Below, piece by piece: positions 26,266 through 35,511 of a stretch of DNA of 64,000 bases. The stretch spans positions 1-64,000 of the forward strand of contig CAZHUW010000001.1 in NCBI GenBank assembly GCA_964535295.1, in the 5' to 3' direction. The notes beneath the pieces are model-generated. The model saw only the letters and a list, made by a program, of their open reading frames with translations, ran no database searches and had not been told where the DNA came from. Numbering within the stretch: the first letter of the stretch is position 1; each line of letters begins with the position of its first letter. This stretch comes from SB21 sp964535295. GTDB taxonomy: Bacteria > CLD3 > SB21. Both the position numbers and the translations under genes were made by a program.

Positions 26266-28455
26266 TTAATGATTAATTTTTCTCGACAAGCTGAGGTTTA
26301 TGTTTACGCGCCATACGTCACCGGGATTCAAAGAAATTTTCCAATGAGGGAAAACACAGGACTGCTGGTATACGCGTTCAAACCCCTCTTCAGAAAGCGA
26401 AATGGTTTCTACGGGAAACCGCCATACGGTAGACGGCTGATCAAAACTTAGATTAAGATCGATACTTAACCAATGATCCACCATTCCCATTTCATTAACC
26501 GCTGAATTAATACCTTTACTCGCCAACGACCGGTCCGTTAGGGATTGGCCTGTAATATAATAATACCGGTCATCCGCTTTTCCGGCCAACAGAGTCAGGT
26601 TCAATTCCGGCCCAAAAATAGAATCGATCCTTTGTTGTCCATTGTTGCATATTTCATACGCCATTTCGACTTCACTCGAACCTGGAATCAAAGTCAAAGT
26701 TTTTTTGAGCAAAGCTTTGTTGCGATCAATCCGTCCTTCACGGAAGAACTCATATCGAATTTTTTTCTTATCCGACAGGTCTTTACCTTGAAACGGTTGT
26801 TCAATGAAATTCCCTATCTCTAAAAAACGCCCTCTGTAGAAGTTATCAAACTCCGAATTTACCGGAATAAAATGGTCCAAAAAACTTTGACGTGTAAACC
26901 CATCATACAACAGGTATTCATGTAAATCCTTTTCTTTTGACAGTACAAGATCGTGAATACTGGCGATCTCATTCTCTTTTATTTTTTCTTTTGAAGCGCC
27001 TATTTCTGTTTTTGATCCCGTCAATTTGCTATGATATCCCTCTTCCCGCCGGGTCATCGTATCGCCAAGGTTCATCGGTACATCTTTGTACGATATCTCG
27101 AACAGCCCGGCACCATGATCTAGATCGACGTACAAATCCATTTGTCTCGTTTCAATCAGAACCTCGTCGTAGCCGTCCGCATTGTAATCGCCTTTTTCAA
27201 TATGAAACCAGTTAACCGCCTCCCCGTTCTCAACAACGTCCAGGAAATTCTCACTCTGAAGCATTTCTTTGTACATGGCATAACGGATATTATTCAGATA
27301 AATTCCGCCGAAGACGCCGTGCCAGTATGGACAATTGCATTGGGACGCCCAAAGATGATCCTGCGCTTTTTCAATCAAGCGGGCCTTTTCTTCAGCGGAA
27401 CCTTGTGCGTCCGATGTCACGACCGCTTTCAGCATTTGAATGCGGTTACTCAACCTCAGCATTTTTTTGTGCATCCGGTTCGCTTCCGGATATTTCACCG
27501 AGAAATTTCGCCAGAATCCGCCGCGAACAAAGATCCCGTAGTTGTCAAATAAGGACCTTTCTTTGAGAATTTCCTCGAATTGCTCATACGCACGAAAACT
27601 CTTGACGGGAAGCGCCCAATGCTGCATCTCAGAATAAGACGAAGTCGGGATATACACTCTGCCCGCCGGTTTGATGCGGTTCGTTGCTTCGGAAAAATGA
27701 ACGATATTGATCCAATCTTTGTTCTTTTCAAGTAATTTAAAGAACTTCTCCAGCCAGCCGTCTTCATAGACGTGTTTGTGGGTTTCCGGCCAAATACCGA
27801 ATTTCTCACCGTCGTCCGCAAAAACGGCAATGTGCTGACCATCTTCAGTCGCTATATTCATCAGATACTCAATGGTTTTTTCAGGCTCCTGAAAAGGGAT
27901 CGTATACCGGAGTGTTTTACTGATCGGAAAAACGTTGATCTTATGCCCTTCTTCCTCGGTCACAAAATAACCGTTGAGATCTTCTTCTTCAAGTCCGGTA
28001 TATTTGAAATGCGTGTCATCGAGGATCACATAACGCATGGACGCCTGATTAAACGGCTTCGGCAAATGAGGCTCCCAGACTCGTTCCGCAACCCACATGC
28101 CGTTCGGCTTGACGCCGAGTTTTTCTTCACAGTATGAACTAAGTTTTTTTATCTGCCCGAGTTTGTCGTGATCCGGTATCACCGCCATAATGGGCTCATA
28201 AAATCCGCCGCCGATAACTTCGATCTGGCCGCTGTCAACCATGGCACGCAGCCGGCTGATGAACTCAGGATAAGTCCGATCGATCCATTCAAGCAGAATA
28301 CCTGTAAAATGCATACCGACTTTGATCGTCGGATATTGTGCAAGCAATTCCAGAAAAGGGTTATACGCTTTTTGGTAGGCCTGATCAAAAACGAAATCAA
28401 AATTTCCGACGGGCTGGTGGTTGTGGATCCCGATGATAAAATTTATTTTTTTCAA
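26266..28455 (-). CDS. Glycoside hydrolase family 57 (alpha-amylase / 4-alpha-glucanotransferase)
   Basis: A 729-residue retaining GH57 enzyme with C-terminal DUF1925/DUF1926-type domains, the layout of 4-alpha-glucanotransferases. The conserved regions are visible: HNHQP (11-15), GGGFYEP (82-88), the nucleophile Glu124 in WVAERVWEP and the acid/base Asp214 in FADDGEKFG. It should rearrange or cleave alpha-1,4-glucans in the cytoplasm. The start is a TTG with no strong ribosome site, 18 bases after ftsY, so read-through translation coupling is likely. It is functionally paired with the GH15 enzyme at 3060. Confidence 0.92.
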   Translation of the reverse strand: MKKINFIIGIHNHQPVGNFDFVFDQAYQKAYNPFLELLAQYPTIKVGMHFTGILLEWIDRTYPEFISRLRAMVDSGQIEVIGGGFYEPIMAVIPDHDKLGQIKKLSSYCEEKLGVKPNGMWVAERVWEPHLPKPFNQASMRYVILDDTHFKYTGLEEEDLNGYFVTEEEGHKINVFPISKTLRYTIPFQEPEKTIEYLMNIATEDGQHIAVFADDGEKFGIWPETHKHVYEDGWLEKFFKLLEKNKDWINIVHFSEATNRIKPAGRVYIPTSSYSEMQHWALPVKSFRAYEQFEEILKERSLFDNYGIFVRGGFWRNFSVKYPEANRMHKKMLRLSNRIQMLKAVVTSDAQGSAEEKARLIEKAQDHLWASQCNCPYWHGVFGGIYLNNIRYAMYKEMLQSENFLDVVENGEAVNWFHIEKGDYNADGYDEVLIETRQMDLYVDLDHGAGLFEISYKDVPMNLGDTMTRREEGYHSKLTGSKTEIGASKEKIKENEIASIHDLVLSKEKDLHEYLLYDGFTRQSFLDHFIPVNSEFDNFYRGRFLEIGNFIEQPFQGKDLSDKKKIRYEFFREGRIDRNKALLKKTLTLIPGSSEVEMAYEICNNGQQRIDSIFGPELNLTLLAGKADDRYYYITGQSLTDRSLASKGINSAVNEMGMVDHWLSIDLNLSFDQPSTVWRFPVETISLSEEGFERVYQQSCVFPHWKISLNPGDVWRVNINLSLSRKINH

Positions 28456-28473
28456 GGCAAGCCTGTGAGGTTA

Positions 28474-29394
28474 TTATTCAACAATCGCTTTAACAAAATC
28501 ATGCGGATTAAATTCTTCCAGATCTTCCATTCCTTCTCCGATACCGATGTAGAAAACGGGGATCTTCAATTCCTGTTGTATCGCCAGAACGACCCCTCCT
28601 TTCGCTGTGCCGTCCAATTTTGTCAGAACAAGCCCCGTGATCCGCGCCGTTTGTGAGAATTGTTTTGCCTGCTGGATCGCGTTCTGGCCCGTGGTTGCAT
28701 CCAGCACCAAAAGTGTTTCATGCGGCGCCTGCGGAATTTGTTTCTCGATCACTCGACGAATCTTCTTCAGTTCTTCCATCAGATTCACTTTCGTGTGCAA
28801 TCTGCCGGCCGTATCGACCAGAACCACGTCAAACCCGCGCGATTTGGCTGAGGCCAGAGCATCAAACACGACCGCCGCCGGATCGGCGCCTTCAGCCTGC
28901 CGGATGATTTCAACTTGCGATCGTTCTGCCCAAACGGCTAACTGACCGCCCGCCGCCGCCCTGAACGTATCGCCTGCCACAAGGAGAACTTTGTGCCCGG
29001 CTTTCGCATAACGATGCGCAAGTTTTCCGATCGTGGTGGTTTTACCAGTTCCATTAACCCCAACGATCAGAATAACAAATGGTTTCTGCTGAGACAATTT
29101 TTTGTCCAGCGAAACGGCATCCGAGATAACAACCAATTTTTCGATCTCTTCCTCAAGCATGGAATAAATGATCTTACTATCTCCATTTTTTTCTTTTTTT
29201 ACTCGCTGCCGGATCTTTTCAAGAATTTTATGTGAGGTTGCAACGCCTATATCTGCGGTGATCAGGATCTCTTCGATCTGCTCAAGAAGAGCATCATCGA
29301 TTCCCGTTTTGCCCTGTAAAACGGCTGACAAACGGCCGAAAAGGTTATTCCGCGTTTTGGCCAGACGTTGTTTTAAAGTATCTATGATCGACAT
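28474..29394 (-). CDS. ftsY: Signal recognition particle receptor FtsY
   Basis: A 306-residue SRP GTPase receptor that docks ribosome-SRP complexes at the inner membrane. It has an N domain, then the G domain with P-loop GVNGTGKTTTIGKLA, the GDTFRAAA motif, DTAGRLHTK, TKLDGTAKGG and the closing GIGEGMEDLEEF. The acidic A domain of E. coli FtsY is missing, as in many bacteria. AAGGAAA upstream supports the start. It follows the VanZ gene by 18 bases. Confidence 0.96.
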   Translation of the reverse strand: MSIIDTLKQRLAKTRNNLFGRLSAVLQGKTGIDDALLEQIEEILITADIGVATSHKILEKIRQRVKKEKNGDSKIIYSMLEEEIEKLVVISDAVSLDKKLSQQKPFVILIVGVNGTGKTTTIGKLAHRYAKAGHKVLLVAGDTFRAAAGGQLAVWAERSQVEIIRQAEGADPAAVVFDALASAKSRGFDVVLVDTAGRLHTKVNLMEELKKIRRVIEKQIPQAPHETLLVLDATTGQNAIQQAKQFSQTARITGLVLTKLDGTAKGGVVLAIQQELKIPVFYIGIGEGMEDLEEFNPHDFVKAIVE

Positions 29395-29412
29395 GAATTT
29401 CCTTTAATGCGT

Positions 29413-29802
29413 TCAGTTTTGACGAAAAAAATAATACAGATGAGCAGCCGCAATGCCAATAGCGTCGGCTAAGAAATCAAACGCTGACGCGTAGCGGTTA
29501 GGTACAAACATCTGATGCATCTCATCGGATGCGCCATAAATCAAACTAAACAGAAGGCTCATTCCCATGACCCACACAGCCCCTTTTTTATAAACATCCC
29601 CGTAGTGCGCGAACGCTCTGTAAGAAAATAGAGCCAGAACACCGAATACGCCGCTGTGAATGAATTTATCCGCAGACCATATGTCAAGGGGCGGAAGCGA
29701 CGTACCGTGTATCGAAGAAGCTGCAAAAATGAGCAGCGCCCACACCGCCAGCGGATAAAAATATTTCGGCTGCAGTTTTTGCGCGGTATTTGCTGATTTC
29801 AC
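29413..29802 (-). CDS. VanZ-family membrane protein
   Basis: A 129-residue protein with four hydrophobic segments and the VanZ-type signature: a first helix, then a DIWSADKFIHSGVFGVLALF motif, and FSLIYGASDEMHQMFVPNRYASAFDFLADAIGIA. It starts with GTG. Outside vancomycin-resistance clusters this family has no established role. It lies 13 bases downstream of the outer-membrane barrel gene. Confidence 0.85.
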   Translation of the reverse strand: MKSANTAQKLQPKYFYPLAVWALLIFAASSIHGTSLPPLDIWSADKFIHSGVFGVLALFSYRAFAHYGDVYKKGAVWVMGMSLLFSLIYGASDEMHQMFVPNRYASAFDFLADAIGIAAAHLYYFFRQN

Positions 29803-29815
29803 AATTACTTTTATG

Positions 29816-32224
29816 TTAAAAGGCCTGTCCTAAGGTGATCTGAAATGCAAGCGGGGAAATCAATTTTGCTCCTTTGGAACTGATAGTACGTATTTCATTC
29901 GTTGCTACATCACGTACTTTCAGTTTGCTGATGCTGACCAGTTTATAACCCACATCGATACGTACAGGCCCAATCAGAGTCCTGATCCTGGTACCGATCC
30001 CGGCAGCCCCCACCGGTTTTACAGGCAATTCTTTGTTGAAATTTTTGAAATCATATTCCGTCCATACATTACCGTAATCAAAAAAAGTCGCAAGGTCCAT
30101 CCCGCTTATGACGTCATTGGGATTCCGTGAAACGTACAGATTATAGCGGAGTTCGATACTGGTCTCGAGGATGCTGTTGCCGCCAAGGAATGTTAGCCGG
30201 GCTTTTCCTCCGGACGTATCTTCTTCGATCACGCCTATTTCCTTGATCCCCCATCCGCGTATACTATTGGGGCCTCCGCCGTAGTACTGTTCACTGACCG
30301 GGATCTGAGTCTTGATCTGACCGACGTAATAAGGAATGTCCGAGCCGATGCGAAAGCGCAGTGCCAGCGAAAGTTTACGGGTCAATCCGAAATATTTCCG
30401 GTTATCTAAACTGAGTTTCAGATATTTCAGATCGGACGGCAAAATAAATCCGGCAAAATCACTGTTGAGGTAAATCAGAAAACCGGTATTGGGATAGAAA
30501 AAATCATTACTGCTGTTGAAAGTAAATCCAAGCCTGGAATTTGTCGTAAAAAAGTTTTTATCGGCATTGTCACTGGCTTCCGTACGAAGCAATAATTTCC
30601 TGGTAAACGAAAACGGCGTTAGGCTCATGTTGAGTTGCCGCGTAAGCTGGCGAATAAAGGTCGGAGAAACCTCATAACTGAGTTCGTCAAACGCCTTCGT
30701 ATTATTTCTCTCTCCGGACACCGTGAAGAGAAGATCGTTCTCCGCATCCCGCGTAAAAGGCAATATGAATGACGGCTGTCTGAACGTGACTTTTCCCTGC
30801 ATATAATTTGCAAATAACGGATCCGAGACGAATCCCTTGCTGACTTTACCGGAAACTTCAAGCTTTCGGGCGCCGCCCATGAAGTTCCTGCTCTGCCACG
30901 TAACCTGAAGGGCCAGGAAAGGTAGGTTACTCAAGCCGCGCCGTTCGCTTGCAGGAAGATCTCGAAAATCCGTAGTAATGCCGAGACCCGGTTTGATGAT
31001 CTTCTCTTTTCGTTCATTCACGGACATGGTTACGTTGAGCGTATCCACGGGGATACCGAACATTTCAAGATCCAGATCCTTACCGGCCAAGCGGTTGTCC
31101 GCTTTTTGTTTGATCGAATCCAGTATGGCCGGTAACTCCGTCCTGGAAGCAATGGCGGTCGAGTCAACTCGTCCGCGTTTTTTTGAAAGTATGGGTTTGA
31201 CCGATCGAAAGACGGAGAGCCCGTTGATCTGCCCTACACTGAGCCCGAGCTTATCCGGATCAAACGGTTTGCCCTCTTTGTAACGCACTTTAAGCAGGAT
31301 CACTTTGTCATCGACGATCTTTTTTGTGGTATCGACTGACGGTTTCCCATTCTGATTCTTATAATAATTTCCGGAGACATCGGTTTTGCCGAAAACGGTG
31401 TAACGCCCGGGCAATACGGTATAGGCAACGTTTACCTTATGCGGCGTATCCGCAACCGAGTCAATCGATTCTGAAATTTCTGCTGAAAAATATCCATGTT
31501 GACCAAAAATTTTCTGTATCGTTGCCTTATCAATATCGATATTTTCCCTTGCCAGCATATCGCCTTTCTGAACGATCAATTGGGAGACGATCCGTTTCGC
31601 TTCCAGGTCGCCTTTGGGATCAACCAGGGGTATTGAAGAATTAACTTTTATACGCGGATCTTCTGCAAGAACCGTAGGCGCCCCTTCATGTATGTATATT
31701 TTAACCGATATTTTTCTGCGGTCCTTCGAAAAGGTTGCCTTATATCTTACAATCTTGGCGTCAAAATATCCCTGTCCTTCATACAGCGACCGTATCACGC
31801 GAAGATCTTCCGTGAGTATCTCGTTCACAAAGAAATACCGGTTCGACCCGAGCTCCGGATCCCAAAAAGTCAAAGTCACTATACGGGTCACATTATTGAC
31901 CAGCCATGATCCCGCCTTCGTAAAAAAACCGAGTTCGCGGTCCTCTTCTTCGCCCACCTTAAGTGAGAGATTAAGAAAGTCATCATCAAATACCTTTAAT
32001 CCGGTTTTTTTGCCTTTACTGTCAACCCCCTCAAACTCATAATCTTTACCGTCAACAAATACACTGTCCTCAAATGTCGGTAACGAATCGATCCACATGC
32101 CGGAAGAATCAATATATTCGGCACGAAAATGTGTTTTTTCGGACTGCGCAACCAGCGTCGAATGACCATACAGGATCAAGGCCAGCCATAAGGAAACTAT
32201 GTGATGTAGGACGGTAAAACGCAT
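29816..32224 (-). CDS. BamA/TamA-family outer-membrane barrel protein
   Basis: An ATG at 32284 would overlap the EutN gene; the ATG at 32224 starts a proper signal peptide (MRFTVLHHIVSLWLALILYG...LVAQ), giving about 802 residues. POTRA-like segments (RSLYEGQGYFDAKIVRY, IFGQHGYFSAEIS) lead into a C-terminal 16-strand-type barrel with the YGGGPNSIRGWG motif of Omp85 proteins and a terminal aromatic (LGQAF). The family inserts barrels in the outer membrane (BamA) or helps autotransporter export (TamA). The weak POTRA repeats and position do not decide which; I lean to TamA-like. Confidence 0.88.
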   Translation of the reverse strand: MRFTVLHHIVSLWLALILYGHSTLVAQSEKTHFRAEYIDSSGMWIDSLPTFEDSVFVDGKDYEFEGVDSKGKKTGLKVFDDDFLNLSLKVGEEEDRELGFFTKAGSWLVNNVTRIVTLTFWDPELGSNRYFFVNEILTEDLRVIRSLYEGQGYFDAKIVRYKATFSKDRRKISVKIYIHEGAPTVLAEDPRIKVNSSIPLVDPKGDLEAKRIVSQLIVQKGDMLARENIDIDKATIQKIFGQHGYFSAEISESIDSVADTPHKVNVAYTVLPGRYTVFGKTDVSGNYYKNQNGKPSVDTTKKIVDDKVILLKVRYKEGKPFDPDKLGLSVGQINGLSVFRSVKPILSKKRGRVDSTAIASRTELPAILDSIKQKADNRLAGKDLDLEMFGIPVDTLNVTMSVNERKEKIIKPGLGITTDFRDLPASERRGLSNLPFLALQVTWQSRNFMGGARKLEVSGKVSKGFVSDPLFANYMQGKVTFRQPSFILPFTRDAENDLLFTVSGERNNTKAFDELSYEVSPTFIRQLTRQLNMSLTPFSFTRKLLLRTEASDNADKNFFTTNSRLGFTFNSSNDFFYPNTGFLIYLNSDFAGFILPSDLKYLKLSLDNRKYFGLTRKLSLALRFRIGSDIPYYVGQIKTQIPVSEQYYGGGPNSIRGWGIKEIGVIEEDTSGGKARLTFLGGNSILETSIELRYNLYVSRNPNDVISGMDLATFFDYGNVWTEYDFKNFNKELPVKPVGAAGIGTRIRTLIGPVRIDVGYKLVSISKLKVRDVATNEIRTISSKGAKLISPLAFQITLGQAF

Positions 32225-32237
32225 GGGCGGGAACAGA

Positions 32238-32579
32238 TTACTTTGTTTTTTTATCAGAAGGATAATCTTGCTGCAATTTTTCAACGGCCAAGCCGTTCAG
32301 GAGACGCTCATCGACTTCAATTTCATCGACGATACCGATAACGGCCGCCTCGATGGATAATTCATTGGGTGTGTCGGTTATGGCACGCCGGGCTGCGTGC
32401 CCGTAGGAGCATATAACCAATTCCCCGATTCCGGCACCAAGCGTGTCCGCCACCACCACCACATTTGTATTCGGCGCTTTATCAATATTTACTGGATGAA
32501 TCATGAGGAATCGGAGCGATTTGACATTATCCACTTTTTTTGTGGCCCAAACCGTTCCAACAACGCGTCCGATGAACAT
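32238..32579 (-). CDS. EutN/CcmL-type microcompartment vertex protein (orphan)
   Basis: A 113-residue protein that begins MFIGRVVGTVWATKK and contains VVVADTLGAGIGELVICSYG and AVIGIVDEIEV. This is the full signature of EutN/CcmL pentamers that cap the vertices of bacterial microcompartments. No BMC shell hexamer, aldehyde dehydrogenase or other compartment gene is in the window. It lies between the kinase-DUF92 and outer-membrane barrel genes. A role outside microcompartments or in a distant shell locus is possible. Confidence 0.9.
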   Translation of the reverse strand: MFIGRVVGTVWATKKVDNVKSLRFLMIHPVNIDKAPNTNVVVVADTLGAGIGELVICSYGHAARRAITDTPNELSIEAAVIGIVDEIEVDERLLNGLAVEKLQQDYPSDKKTK

Positions 32580-32597
32580 ATCGAATTCCGAAATGAA

Positions 32598-34103
32598 TTA
32601 AAAAATAATCATATAAACGGCCAAGCCTCCCGCCAGTCCACAAACCATATTGACCCGGTCATTATGAAAAAACTCCCAGCCGCGTATCAGCGTCGTGACC
32701 TTTTCGCAGTGTATCCTGCGCTCGGTCACTTTACCGCAAAGATCACATATATATTGCGACTGAAGGGTTGCTCCCAGCATGCTGTCAACAAGGCTCCCGA
32801 TGACTCCTGACAAGATAATCCAAAAAAAACTCATCTCCAACGAACTTTTCAAAAATAACTCCGGATTGACCAGATAACCGCTGACAGCAACACAAAACGC
32901 GCCGGCCGCCCCCCCTAATGTACCCAATAGCGAGACGCCTCCCGAAGTGCCCGGCGCCACTTTTTTCAATGTTAGAATACTCCTGGGAGTCGATTTAAAA
33001 AATACGCCGATCTCGGTAGCCCACGTATCGCTTGTTACGGCTGCTAAAATACCCAAAAAGACCGGATACCAGTTGGGATGCGGAAAATAGAAGGCCCCGA
33101 TGATTATGATACCAGCAAGCCCGCCGTTGGCAATGACCTGTGCAGCATCACGTGTACTGCCCTTTTCAAAAACGAGATCGAATTTCTTCTTGCGCCGTTT
33201 TCCCATCTTGGACAGAAGGCTCGACGTTACAAAAAAAGTCATGATCGGCGCCGCCCAAACCCAACCCCCCAAGCCAAATATCAATGTTCCCAAAAGAAAG
33301 GCTGTTACAGCGCCTCCGGCATTGAGAAAACGGAAGTAATGAGATAAAATTGAAACCACCAGTGACAACAAACTTCCAAATGCGAATTGAAAGGCCGCAG
33401 AATCGGGAAAATTGGTCATGACCTGAACGGTGAATGCAACGCCGAGCGGTATGGTCATATTATCGGATCCTTTAGCGGAAACAGCCTCCGCAGCCGTTGC
33501 AACCAATGAGCCTGTAAAGGCCGTCAGCAACGCCAGTTCCCATGACCACGTTAGAAACTCCCAGCGGTCAAGAAAATAAAACGAGATCAAGATCACGCCG
33601 AAAGAGACCACCAACATCCCGGCTGATCCTTCGAGACTTTTATTATCGCCAGTCAAATTGTAGTTGTGCGGATGCGTGAAACGGGTACCAATAAGTGCCG
33701 CTGATGCATCGCCGACAGCCAAAACCAGCATTGCCGTCATGAGAGCGGGTTTGTTGCTTTCCCAACATAAGAACGTAAGAAGCGTAAAAGCAAGAGGATA
33801 CCAAGCTGTGCCATACGTCAGGCGCCCTGTTCCGTGCATGCCTTTCAGCCAATGAAACCGGACCGCCAAATAATCAAAAACGGTAAAAAAGGTCCCGAGT
33901 ATTACGGCGGGCATTTTAGAAGTTAAAAAAAGCGGGGATACGAAAACCAGAAGCCCCGTTCCCACGTGCGTGATCTTTCTGGTGATCTCTCCGCTCCAAT
34001 GAAAATGGCGGCGGATCAATTCAACCGACGTCAACAAGGTTCCGAGAATAAAAAAAGCGGAGAAACCGTAGTACCAATCCTGTGGCAAGTTAAGATCGTT
34101 CAT
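32598..34103 (-). CDS. Fused phytol/polyprenol kinase-like + DUF92 (VTE6-like) membrane protein
   Basis: A 501-residue multi-pass membrane protein made of two families. Residues about 1-230 match the phytol/dolichol kinase fold: RKITHVGTG, TYGTAWYPLAF, AVGDASAALIG, KSLEGSAGM, KGSDNMTIPLGV. Residues about 255-500 match DUF92: TAFLLGTLIFGLGGW, EKGSTRDAAQVIANGG, TSDTWATEIG, PGTSGGVSLLGTLGG, GSLVDSMLGATLQ and a CDLCGK motif. In plants VTE5 phosphorylates phytol and VTE6 (DUF92) adds the second phosphate. Fusion suggests salvage of a free isoprenoid alcohol to its diphosphate. The gene starts three bases after a ferredoxin gene. Confidence 0.88.
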   Translation of the reverse strand: MNDLNLPQDWYYGFSAFFILGTLLTSVELIRRHFHWSGEITRKITHVGTGLLVFVSPLFLTSKMPAVILGTFFTVFDYLAVRFHWLKGMHGTGRLTYGTAWYPLAFTLLTFLCWESNKPALMTAMLVLAVGDASAALIGTRFTHPHNYNLTGDNKSLEGSAGMLVVSFGVILISFYFLDRWEFLTWSWELALLTAFTGSLVATAAEAVSAKGSDNMTIPLGVAFTVQVMTNFPDSAAFQFAFGSLLSLVVSILSHYFRFLNAGGAVTAFLLGTLIFGLGGWVWAAPIMTFFVTSSLLSKMGKRRKKKFDLVFEKGSTRDAAQVIANGGLAGIIIIGAFYFPHPNWYPVFLGILAAVTSDTWATEIGVFFKSTPRSILTLKKVAPGTSGGVSLLGTLGGAAGAFCVAVSGYLVNPELFLKSSLEMSFFWIILSGVIGSLVDSMLGATLQSQYICDLCGKVTERRIHCEKVTTLIRGWEFFHNDRVNMVCGLAGGLAVYMIIF

Positions 34104-34106
34104 CGA

Positions 34107-34337
34107 CTATACGGCGGAATGGGCCGATTGTTTGTTGCGTTCCGAAGCACGGGATTTGAGAGGTACTCCGTCATTGGACAGCACTTCGAAGGGACAAATT
34201 TCTACGCAAAAATTACATTCTGTGCAACTGGCGTGAATGACGCTCAGGCGAACTTCAGTCAGCTCCATCGCATCGAAAGGACATACGCCGACGCAGGCGC
34301 CGCAGAGATCACATTTATCGTAATTGATCTGGATCAT
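34107..34337 (-). CDS. Small 4Fe-4S ferredoxin
   Basis: A 76-residue electron-transfer protein with two CxxCxxCxxxCP motifs (CDLCGACVGVCP and CTECNFCVEICP), so two [4Fe-4S] clusters. The C-terminal tail is basic and hydrophilic. It lies 3 bases before the kinase-DUF92 gene and 8 after cystathionine gamma-lyase. Electron donation to a prenyl reductase such as geranylgeranyl reductase would fit the neighbouring kinase but is inference. Confidence 0.9.
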   Translation of the reverse strand: MIQINYDKCDLCGACVGVCPFDAMELTEVRLSVIHASCTECNFCVEICPFEVLSNDGVPLKSRASERNKQSAHSAV

Positions 34338-34345
34338 AATAAAAC

Positions 34346-35485
34346 TTACACTTTGTCGAGGGCATTTTTGATATCACTGATCAAATCTTCCGCATCCTCG
34401 CATCCGACGGAGAGACGGACCAGTCCGTCCGTCAGGTTTAGTTTTAACCGGTCTTCGAGCGGAACGGAACCGTGTGTCATACTCGCCGGGTGACAGATGA
34501 GGCTTTCCACTCCACCTAAGCTTTCAGCTAAAGCGAATATCTTAACATGGCGCAGTAAATTCTTTCCGTTCTCCAGCGATCCCAATTCGATCGAGATCAT
34601 ACCGCCGAATCCGCTCATTTGTTTTTTGGCAAGTTCATGCTGCGGATGCGAAGCGAGGCCGGGATAATATACTTTCTTAACTTTATTGTGCCCATTCAGG
34701 AAATTGGCCATCTGTATGGCATTCTCATTATGCTGGCGCATGCGCAGGGCCAGGGTTTTAGTGGAGCGCATCACGAGCCAACAGTCGAACGGCGAAGGCA
34801 CACCGCCGATCGCGTTCTGCAGAAAGCGCAATTTTTCATGAAGATCCTGTCCGCTAGTAACAATGATCCCTCCGATGACGTCGCTGTGGCCGTTGATATA
34901 CTTCGTCGTGCTGTGCAATACGATATCGATGCCGAATTCCAACGGACGCTGAAAATAAGGGCTCATGAAAGTATTGTCTACAACGGTAATGAATTTATGT
35001 TTTTTACCAATTTCCGTCACGGCATTGAGGTCCGTGATGGTCAGCATCGGATTGGTCGGCGTTTCGACGTAGATCATTTTTGTTTCTTTGGTGATCGCCG
35101 CCTTAATATTTTTCATATCCGACGTATCCACCCAAGAAAAGGTCAGGCCGTAGCGGCGCATGATCTTATCAAAAAAACGGAACGTGCCGCCGTACACATT
35201 ATCGGATACGATCACATGGTCGCCGGCGCTCAATAATCCCGCAACCGCCTGAATGGCCGACATACCGCTGGAGAATGCAAGACCGAATTTGCCTTTCTCA
35301 AGCGCGGCGATATTATTTTCAAGCGCGACACGGGTCGGGTTAATCGTTCGTCCGTAGTCAAAACCCTTGCTGACGCCCAATTCCTCCTGAGCGTACGTAG
35401 AGGTCTGGTAGATCGGTGTGATGACGGCGCCGGTTGTTGGATCGGCTGTCTGGCCTGCGTGAATCGAATCTGTCAAAAAACCCAT
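34346..35485 (-). CDS. Cystathionine gamma-lyase / gamma-synthase (PLP enzyme)
   Basis: A 379-residue member of the Cys/Met metabolism PLP family. The PLP lysine is Lys195 (HSTTKYINGHS); Asp170 (VVDNTF) pairs with the cofactor; YQTSTYAQ, GFDYGRTINPTR and the C-terminal SLGGVESLICHPASMTH are typical. Beside a cystathionine beta-synthase it most likely acts as the lyase, completing reverse transsulfuration of homocysteine to cysteine. Gamma-synthase activity cannot be excluded from sequence. AAAGGAAA upstream supports the start. Confidence 0.9.
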   Translation of the reverse strand: MGFLTDSIHAGQTADPTTGAVITPIYQTSTYAQEELGVSKGFDYGRTINPTRVALENNIAALEKGKFGLAFSSGMSAIQAVAGLLSAGDHVIVSDNVYGGTFRFFDKIMRRYGLTFSWVDTSDMKNIKAAITKETKMIYVETPTNPMLTITDLNAVTEIGKKHKFITVVDNTFMSPYFQRPLEFGIDIVLHSTTKYINGHSDVIGGIIVTSGQDLHEKLRFLQNAIGGVPSPFDCWLVMRSTKTLALRMRQHNENAIQMANFLNGHNKVKKVYYPGLASHPQHELAKKQMSGFGGMISIELGSLENGKNLLRHVKIFALAESLGGVESLICHPASMTHGSVPLEDRLKLNLTDGLVRLSVGCEDAEDLISDIKNALDKV

Positions 35486-35511
35486 TTTTTCAATTTCCTT
35501 TTGATAAATAA

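Noticed and set aside
32238..32579. A microcompartment operon
   Set aside because: Only one vertex-type gene is present; no shell hexamers or cargo enzymes.
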